Positions 1 through 4,531 of a stretch of DNA of 7,338 nt are shown here, piece by piece. A program made the translations under genes and the position numbers. Within the stretch, counting starts at the first letter, position 1; each line of letters opens with the position of its first letter. Under the pieces are notes generated by a model, which was given only the letters and a program-made list of their open reading frames with translations, did no database searches and was not told where the DNA came from. Source of the stretch: Clostridia bacterium (GTDB lineage Bacteria; Bacillota_A; Clostridia; Oscillospirales; CAG-272); NCBI GenBank assembly GCA_017462125.1, contig JAFTRQ010000102.1, positions 1-7,338 of the forward strand, read 5' to 3'.

Positions 1-1314
1 AAAATACGGCGAGTGATCGTATACAGACTCGACCGTATCAGCCGTTCGGTTTTGGATTTTGCCAATGTCATTGACATTTTCCAAAAGCATCACGTGGAGT
101 TCGTCAGTACGATGGAAAAATTCGATACGGGAACTCCCATCGGCAAGGCGATGCTGATGATCGTTATGATCTTCGCACAATTGGAGCGCGAAACCATTCA
201 GCAGCGTGTCATTGACGCTTACGCTTCACGAAGCAAGCGCGGCTTTTATATGGGCGGACGAGTACCGTTTGGATTCACCCTCAAGGACACCGTGATTGAC
301 GGTATCCGCACCAAGATGTACGAACCAATCGAGCACGAGGCAGAGGTGGTGCGGTTAATTTACTCCATGTACGCCGAGCCGCAAACGTCTTTCGGTGACG
401 TGATTCGCCAGCTTGAAGCAATGGGTATCACCAAGCGCGACGGCAATCTATTCAACAGAAGCCGCCTACGCGATCTCGTTATCAATCCCGTCTACGTCCG
501 CGCAGACTATCACTTGTACGACTTTTTCAAGGCGCAAGGCACGAATATTGCCAATATCCCCGAGGACTTCATCGGCACAAACGGCGCGTATCTCTATTCG
601 GGTACGGACACCAAGCGAAAAACGGTTTCGCTTGAAGGACACACTTTGGTACTTGCCCCCCACGAGGGGCTTGTGGACTCGGACTTGTGGATCAAATGTC
701 GTTCCAAATGCCTGAATAATAAGAGCGTGGCAAAGCCTGTCAAGGCAAAGGCAACATGGCTTGCCGGCAAGATCAAATGTGCCCACTGCGGATATGCGCT
801 GACCGCCAAAATCTACCGTTGCAAGACGAAATCCGATAACCGCTATTACCTTTGTACCAACAAATATCACGCGGGTGGATGTCATTTTGGCTCGTTGGAT
901 GCCGACGTGGTGGATGCTATTGTATTTGAGGAAATGCAGAAAAAGTTAGCGGAATTTGCGACTTTATCGGCGCACCGTAACGAAGGATATAATCTCCAAG
1001 TGATAAAACTGAAAACGAGGATTGAGGAGATCGACAAGGAAATCACCGCTTTGTTGAATAAAGTGATCTCGGCAAATGCCACGGTTATGGAATACATAAA
1101 CAATCGCGTGTCCGACCTTGATACCGAAAAGAAAAATCTGTACGCGGAGATTGCACAACTTGACGAACATGATACCGACCGAGTGGGCGAGATCACCGAT
1201 TATATGGAGCATTGGGAAGAACTGACAGTAAGTGATAAAATTACGGTTGTGGACTGTCTGATCGAGCGCATCGACGCATCCAAGGACAGTCTGAACATCA
1301 AATGGAAAATATAG
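1..1314 (+). CDS. Large serine recombinase, 5' end cut by window edge
   Basis: Site-specific DNA recombinase of the large serine family (phage integrase/TnpX-like), which cuts and rejoins DNA through a serine linked to the DNA end. The frame is open from base 1 (K-I-R-R before the first possible GTG at 13), so the true start and the catalytic Ser lie outside the window; the GTG at 13 is an internal valine. Residues below count from that GTG. LDRISR (about 6-11) carries the conserved active-site Asp and two Arg of the resolvase fold. A long helix follows with the AQLERE motif (about 56-61). The recombinase domain starts at about GGRVPFGF. A zinc ribbon has Cys256, Cys259, Cys270, Cys281 and Cys290. 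A coiled coil runs from about 330 to 390. The protein ends in WKI, like the usual W-K-hydrophobic end of the family, so the C-terminus looks complete. Its stop codon lies at the border of a palindromic element. Family call is firm; the element it moves is not visible. Confidence 0.95.
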   Translation, partial: KIRRVIVYRLDRISRSVLDFANVIDIFQKHHVEFVSTMEKFDTGTPIGKAMLMIVMIFAQLERETIQQRVIDAYASRSKRGFYMGGRVPFGFTLKDTVIDGIRTKMYEPIEHEAEVVRLIYSMYAEPQTSFGDVIRQLEAMGITKRDGNLFNRSRLRDLVINPVYVRADYHLYDFFKAQGTNIANIPEDFIGTNGAYLYSGTDTKRKTVSLEGHTLVLAPHEGLVDSDLWIKCRSKCLNNKSVAKPVKAKATWLAGKIKCAHCGYALTAKIYRCKTKSDNRYYLCTNKYHAGGCHFGSLDADVVDAIVFEEMQKKLAEFATLSAHRNEGYNLQVIKLKTRIEEIDKEITALLNKVISANATVMEYINNRVSDLDTEKKNLYAEIAQLDEHDTDRVGEITDYMEHWEELTVSDKITVVDCLIERIDASKDSLNIKWKI

Positions 1315-1478
1315 GTGACACCACACAAATTGGATGGTGTAATTGCGTCGTCAGAAACTTCATCAGACAAACCATATTGACGAAGGCAATAGTTGAACCT
1401 ATTGCCAAGGAGATTGGTGCAGTATGAGGGGATTTATGCAAGCAAGTGCGCCATTACGATTTCGTGCGGTGTCACCTA
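1312..1478. mobile_element. MITE-like imperfect palindrome with TA ends
   Basis: The two ends are inverted repeats: bases 1312-1322 (taggtgacacc) and 1468-1478 (ggtgtcaccta) are perfectly complementary, and 16 of 18 positions match over 1312-1329 and 1461-1478. The centre holds a perfect 8-bp hairpin, 1385-1392 against 1399-1406, with a 6-base loop. The terminal arms are centred at 1395.0 and the inner hairpin at 1395.5, so the whole 167 bp is one degenerate palindrome with weaker pairing in between and about one indel. TA at both borders fits a TA target duplication, as made by IS630/Tc1-type transposases. No transposase is encoded inside, so it would be a non-autonomous palindromic MITE. 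Alternatives are a structured RNA or a recombinase binding site. There is no T-run, so it does not look like a terminator. Confidence 0.6.
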
Positions 1479-1520
1479 ACAATAATGGATATCGCAAAAT
1501 CCATTCTCCTTTGATTGTTT

Positions 1521-1599
1521 CGGTGACGCAATCCGTCTTGCGCAGGACAGCATGAACTCGAAGAACTTCTACGCGACAAATCCGAGCTTTGACAGATAA
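1521..1599 (+). repeat. 79-bp direct repeat, copy 1: gene 3' end remnant
   Basis: This copy matches 4361-4439 at 68 of 79 bases, same orientation, offset 2840. Read in frame to the TAA at 1597-1599 it encodes GDAIRLAQDSMNSKNFY followed by ATNPSFDR. Copy 2 gives the same residues except Thr for Ala and Leu for Pro near the end. Nine of the eleven base differences are silent, including CGT against AGG for one Arg, which is the mark of protein-level selection. The frame is open back to 1486 (preceded by TAA at 1483-1485) but contains no ATG, GTG or TTG before the ATG at 1552. It is therefore best read as the 3' end of a broken gene. A 15-residue peptide starting at 1552 is possible, but the silent changes also lie upstream of that ATG. 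I do not recognise the protein family. Confidence 0.8.
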
Positions 1600-1620
1600 G
1601 TACCCAAACATTTCAGTTTT

Positions 1621-1658
1621 GCCCTCTTCTGAATGCAACCGTTCGGGAGAGGGCTTTT
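1621..1658 (+). terminator. Rho-independent terminator after repeat copy 1
   Basis: GCCCTCT (1621-1627) pairs with AGAGGGC (1648-1654). Inner pairing with a few G:U pairs extends the stem to about 15 bp around a CAAC loop (1636-1639). TTTT follows at 1655-1658. It lies 21 bases after the stop codon of the repeat frame and would stop transcripts from the recombinase side before the next promoter. Confidence 0.8.
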
Positions 1659-1692
1659 GAAATGCTGATTATTTTGTCATTTTTTGCAAATA

Positions 1693-1748
1693 AATATCAT
1701 GAAACACTTGATATTATGATGAGAATATGATACAATTAGGTGATATCA
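1693..1748. promoter_or_regulatory. TGATAT-type half-sites around the promoter
   Basis: AATATCA (1693-1699) and TGATATT (1709-1715) form a 7-bp inverted repeat with a 9-base spacer; the right arm overlaps the -35 box. A full palindrome TGATATCA sits at 1741-1748, just past the expected transcription start. The spacing around a promoter fits repressor binding, but the region is AT-rich, chance is possible, and no regulator is encoded beside it. Confidence 0.35.
1708..1736 (+). promoter_or_regulatory. Sigma-A-type promoter for the 1791 gene
   Basis: TTGATA (1708-1713) and TACAAT (1731-1736) are separated by 17 bases and each differs from consensus at one position. A TGn extension (TGA, 1728-1730) directly precedes the -10 box. 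Transcription should begin near 1743, giving a leader of about 48 bases. Confidence 0.75.
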
Positions 1749-1780
1749 ATGATGTTTTAAATGGTTTAAAAAAAACACAT

Positions 1781-1785
1781 GGAGG
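1781..1785 (+). promoter_or_regulatory. Ribosome binding site that sets the start at 1791
   Basis: GGAGG lies 5 bases before the ATG at 1791. The earlier in-frame ATG at 1779 overlaps this site (its G is the first base of the motif) and has only an A-run upstream, so it is not the likely start. Confidence 0.85.
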
Positions 1786-1790
1786 ATCAT

Positions 1791-2810
1791 ATGACGGAAA
1801 AGCTTAAAGAAAAATGGCTGAAGCTTTATTTTTTAGCTCAGCAGATAGGTGCTTTTGAGCCATGGGACGATTTTGAAGAAGCAGATCACTTTTCATACGT
1901 TTGGAAGGATAAAAGCAAGGCTGTTCATTTTTCCTTTATAAGTGACTGGATAGGACAGTGCGGTATTGCTTGCTACACAAGCGACGAGGATTATCTGCGC
2001 GCAAGAGAGCTTATGAAAAACGGCGGCAAGGCACACGAACCGGATTTTGAGCTACAAAACGCACTGATCTGTCTCTGGGATGACCGCGAGGACATAAGCA
2101 ATGCCGACTACAAGCTTATAAAGGAGCTCGGGGTCAAATTTCGCGGAAAAGGTGCATGGCTCCATTTCAATAAGTATGAGATTGGGTACGAAGCAACGAG
2201 CCTTGATGAAAAAGACATCGATCTGCTCATTACCGCCTTTGAAAACCTTAATATGATGCTTCGCGCCATTTATGAGCAAGGATTGGATCCAGAATTTGAC
2301 AAAGGTCATACGCTTTTGCGCTGGTATGAGCCGAAGGACGAGTTGTATTACACACATCCCTTTAAGATCGATATTCCGAGAACTGTTATCAAGCGTCCGA
2401 TAGTAACCATGCAGAATAACGAATTTATGCGAGTGTTTAAAAAAGCTCCCTTTGCAAACTTTTCCGTGGAGCTTGATTGGTCATATCTTCCCTTTCCAAT
2501 GAAGGAAGGTAACGGAAGAGCATACTTTCCTCTGTCTGTGATGATGGCTGATGCCAAGAGCGGAATGATAATCGCAAACGAGCTGCTTGAGCCCGATGAC
2601 GACAAAATCGAGCTTATATTTGATATATTTGAGTTTTTTGCTGAAAGACGCGGTAAGCCCAATGAGATATTCATCTGTGACGAGGATATTAAGGGCATTA
2701 TTTCCGACGTATGCAAAAGATGCGGCATAAAGCTGACTATGAAAAAGCGACTTCCTAAGATCAGTGATGCCAAGGATGATTTGATCAAGCATATAATAAG
2801 CACTAATTGA
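1791..2810 (+). CDS. Uncharacterised protein resembling DUF7309/DUF6930 type
   Basis: A 339-residue soluble protein with no signal peptide or membrane segment, so cytosolic. The N-terminal part (about 1-165) opens with a helix (EKLKEKWLKLYFLAQQIG) followed by a Pro-Trp motif and an aromatic-rich strand section; this resembles the N-terminal domain of clostridial DUF7309 proteins. The C-terminal part (about 215-335) has a Trp-Ser-Tyr strand, a central 'ADAKSGMIIANELLEPDDD' segment, a helix ending in AERRGKPNEIFICDED, and a last 'GIKLTMKKRLPKISDA' segment; this order recalls DUF6930. Both family calls come from recalled pattern and need a profile search. No catalytic motif is visible. It has its own promoter and terminator, so it is a single-gene unit and is not co-transcribed with the ATPase gene 173 bases downstream. 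Function unknown. Confidence 0.85.
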   Translation: MTEKLKEKWLKLYFLAQQIGAFEPWDDFEEADHFSYVWKDKSKAVHFSFISDWIGQCGIACYTSDEDYLRARELMKNGGKAHEPDFELQNALICLWDDREDISNADYKLIKELGVKFRGKGAWLHFNKYEIGYEATSLDEKDIDLLITAFENLNMMLRAIYEQGLDPEFDKGHTLLRWYEPKDELYYTHPFKIDIPRTVIKRPIVTMQNNEFMRVFKKAPFANFSVELDWSYLPFPMKEGNGRAYFPLSVMMADAKSGMIIANELLEPDDDKIELIFDIFEFFAERRGKPNEIFICDEDIKGIISDVCKRCGIKLTMKKRLPKISDAKDDLIKHIISTN

Positions 2811-2819
2811 ATAACGCTT

Positions 2820-2858
2820 GGGCATACAAGTCTTAAATGATTTGTATGCCCTTGTTTT
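2820..2858 (+). terminator. Rho-independent terminator of the 1791-2810 gene
   Basis: GGGCATACAA (2820-2829) pairs perfectly with TTGTATGCCC (2842-2851), with a short inner extension and a loop of about 12 bases. The T-rich run TTGTTTT follows at 2852-2858. It begins 9 bases after the stop codon. Confidence 0.9.
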
Positions 2859-2933
2859 ACAGAAAATTTGTAGCTTAAGTCGATATAATGTGATTTTTGC
2901 AATATTTTATATCTGTTTTAATGCATTTTTGTG

Positions 2934-2962
2934 TTGACAAACCACACAATTCATGGTATACT
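2934..2962 (+). promoter_or_regulatory. Strong sigma-A-type promoter for the ATPase gene
   Basis: A perfect -35 box TTGACA (2934-2939) and a -10 box TATACT (2957-2962) are separated by the ideal 17 bases. The predicted start near 2969 leaves a leader of only about 15 bases before the ATG at 2984, so there is little room for leader-based control. Confidence 0.85.
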
Positions 2963-2970
2963 ATTATAAA

Positions 2971-2976
2971 AGGAGG
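2971..2976 (+). promoter_or_regulatory. Consensus ribosome binding site of the ATPase gene
   Basis: AGGAGG sits 7 bases before the ATG at 2984 and almost at the predicted 5' end of the mRNA. It fixes the start codon without ambiguity. Confidence 0.9.
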
Positions 2977-2983
2977 CTGAAAT

Positions 2984-4279
2984 ATGGAACGAAAAATATA
3001 CAAAGACCTTTGGGAATGGAAACAAAGTCCCGACAGAAAGCCCTTGATACTTCAAGGAGCCCGACAAGTAGGCAAGACCTATATCGTTAATTATTTCGCC
3101 GGCAAAGAATACGCAAACAGTGTTTATTGCAATTTTGAAAAGGATACGGGACTTCATTCGTTTTTCTCCGACTTGTCCCCCTCAAGCATAATAAAAAAGC
3201 TGTCAATATACAAGCGCCGCGAGATCGTACCGAGTAATACTCTCATAATTTTCGATGAGATACAAGCCTGCCCCGAGGCCATCACCGCGCTCAAATATTT
3301 CAACGAAGAAGCAAACGGTTATCACATAATAGCCCTGGGTTCTCTTCTCGGCGTATCGGTCAACAGGGGTAACTTTTCATTTCCCGTTGGCAAGGTTCAG
3401 TTCATGACGCTCTACCCTCTTGATTTCGAGGAATATCTTATGGCGCGCGGAGAGGATGGCTTGATCGAGCTTATACGTGAATGCTACACCGACAACAAGC
3501 CTCTCGATAACGCTTTTCATGAAAGAGCTCTTGACTACTACAAGGAATATCTTTTTGTGGGAGGAATGCCCGAGGCAGTAGAGGAATTCGGCAAAAATCA
3601 TAACACAGAGCTTGTGCGGATCATACAGCAAACCATCCTTGAGTCTTATCATAACGATATGGGCAAATATAACAAGCAGACCGAGATCCCCAAAACCCGC
3701 ATCGTTTACAAAAGCATCAGCACACAGCTTGCCAAGGAAAACAAAAAATTTCAATATAAAAACGTCAAATCAGGTGGCAGAGCATCTGAATTTGAGGGTG
3801 CTATCGAATGGTTGTGTCTTTCGGGTATCGCAAGTCAGCTCCACCGTATAGAGCAGATCATGCTTCCCATGAATGCCTACCGTTCTCTTTCGGATTTCAA
3901 ATTCTATATGAACGATGTTGGCCTTTGCGGGGCAAGTCAGGATATTCACTACGAGGATATTCTCGGTGAAAATCCCTTGCTTGATAATTTCAAAGGCGGA
4001 CTTACCGAAAACTATGTATTCAACCAGCTTTCCGCACACCGATTTAATCTCTACTATTGGACGTCGGGTAGCCAAGCCGAGGTCGATTTTATCACACGCA
4101 TCGGGAATGAGATCATTCCGATCGAAGTGAAAGCAAAGATAAATAACCGCGCGAGAAGTCTTGGAATTTACGTTGAAAAGTATCATCCTCAATATGCCAT
4201 ACGTATCTCACAAAAGAATTTCGGTTTTGAAAACGGAATAAGATCCATACCGCTTTACGCTACGTTTTGCATTTCATAA
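2984..4279 (+). CDS. AAA ATPase with DUF4143-type C-terminus
   Basis: A 431-residue protein of the widespread prokaryotic AAA_14/DUF4143 ATP-binding family, at the usual family length. The N-terminal ATPase domain has Walker A GARQVGKT at 25-32, Walker B with LIIFDE at 87-92, and the sensor-like ALGSLLGV after a buried strand at about 117-124. The C-terminal DUF4143 region contains the helix-rich 'QTILESYHNDMGKYNK' section. It ends in a PD-(D/E)xK-like core, YYWTSGSQAEVDF then PIEVKAK, with Asp368, Glu381 and Lys383 in the expected nuclease spacing. No membrane segment or signal peptide is seen, so it is cytosolic. Biochemical roles in this family are poorly defined; DNA binding or nuclease activity is inferred from the fold and is not proven. 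It is transcribed alone from its own strong promoter, and its transcript probably ends at the hairpin at 4445-4490. No toxin, antitoxin or other partner gene adjoins it. Confidence 0.93.
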   Translation: MERKIYKDLWEWKQSPDRKPLILQGARQVGKTYIVNYFAGKEYANSVYCNFEKDTGLHSFFSDLSPSSIIKKLSIYKRREIVPSNTLIIFDEIQACPEAITALKYFNEEANGYHIIALGSLLGVSVNRGNFSFPVGKVQFMTLYPLDFEEYLMARGEDGLIELIRECYTDNKPLDNAFHERALDYYKEYLFVGGMPEAVEEFGKNHNTELVRIIQQTILESYHNDMGKYNKQTEIPKTRIVYKSISTQLAKENKKFQYKNVKSGGRASEFEGAIEWLCLSGIASQLHRIEQIMLPMNAYRSLSDFKFYMNDVGLCGASQDIHYEDILGENPLLDNFKGGLTENYVFNQLSAHRFNLYYWTSGSQAEVDFITRIGNEIIPIEVKAKINNRARSLGIYVEKYHPQYAIRISQKNFGFENGIRSIPLYATFCIS

Positions 4280-4360
4280 TTCAGATGTCCAAACAAAGCA
4301 AAACATTTGATTTTCCTTCCCCCACAAAGCAAATCCCCCATCTGTTTGAAAGAGTAAGAA

Positions 4361-4439
4361 CGGCGACGCCATCAGGCTCGCTCAGGACAGCATGAACTCA
4401 AAGAACTTCTACACGACGAACCTGAGCTTTGACAGATAA
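4361..4439 (+). repeat. 79-bp direct repeat, copy 2: gene 3' end remnant
   Basis: This is the partner of 1521-1599, 86% identical. The shared frame reads GDAIRLAQDSMNSKNFY then TTNLSFDR and stops at TAA 4437-4439. Upstream the frame is closed by TGA at 4347-4349 with no start codon between, so this too is a fragment. Homology with copy 1 ends sharply at about 4360 on the left and 4440 on the right. A long terminator hairpin begins 5 bases after the stop codon, the same order of elements as at copy 1. It lies about 80 bases after the ATPase stop codon. Confidence 0.8.
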
Positions 4440-4444
4440 AGCGC

Positions 4445-4490
4445 AAAAGGCGCCACCCCAAGCGAAAAATCGCTTGGGGTGGCGCCTTTT
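4445..4490. terminator. Bidirectional terminator between convergent genes
   Basis: A perfect 21-bp stem (4445-4465 with 4470-4490) closes on an AAAA loop. The stem carries A4 on the left edge and T4 on the right edge, so it presents a GC-rich hairpin followed by T4 on either strand. It serves the plus-strand ATPase side and the minus-strand surface-protein gene, whose stop codon is about 40 bases away. Confidence 0.9.
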
Positions 4491-4531
4491 ATCCGTTTTG
4501 CTTGAAAAGCTTACGACGGCTTATAAGCGCG

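Larger units (their letters stand above)
1315..1790. other. 476-bp intergenic region without a complete gene
   Basis: From left to right this gap holds the palindromic element, the first 79-bp repeat with its gene-end reading frame, a terminator, an AT-rich stretch with TGATAT half-sites, and the promoter and ribosome binding site of the next gene. No start codon with a ribosome binding site opens a credible new frame. A minus-strand frame at 1399-1638 is open but crosses the palindrome, the repeat and the terminator, and is taken as chance. Confidence 0.7.

Noticed and set aside
1318..1340. Small hairpin acacca/tggtgt just after the recombinase stop as a terminator
   Set aside because: Only 6 bp with an 11-base loop and no T-run; the larger palindrome explains these bases better.
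1552..1599. A 15-residue peptide gene starting at ATG 1552 (and its match at 4392)
   Set aside because: An AGGA lies only 4 bases upstream, and the silent-change pattern extends upstream of the ATG, so the constrained frame did not begin there.
1399..1638. Minus-strand frame between the recombinase and the DUF-type gene
   Set aside because: It crosses the palindrome, the repeat and a terminator stem, which argues against coding.
4283..4344. Inverted cagatg/catctg and the doubled acaaagcaaa between the ATPase gene and repeat copy 2
   Set aside because: Short matches with a 50-base gap in AT-rich DNA; no more than expected by chance.
1521..4439. The 79-bp repeats as attL/attR of an element moved by the recombinase
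   Set aside because: Att cores would be identical over a short stretch; here differences are spread throughout and mostly silent in one frame, so they are homologous gene ends and not a crossover duplication.
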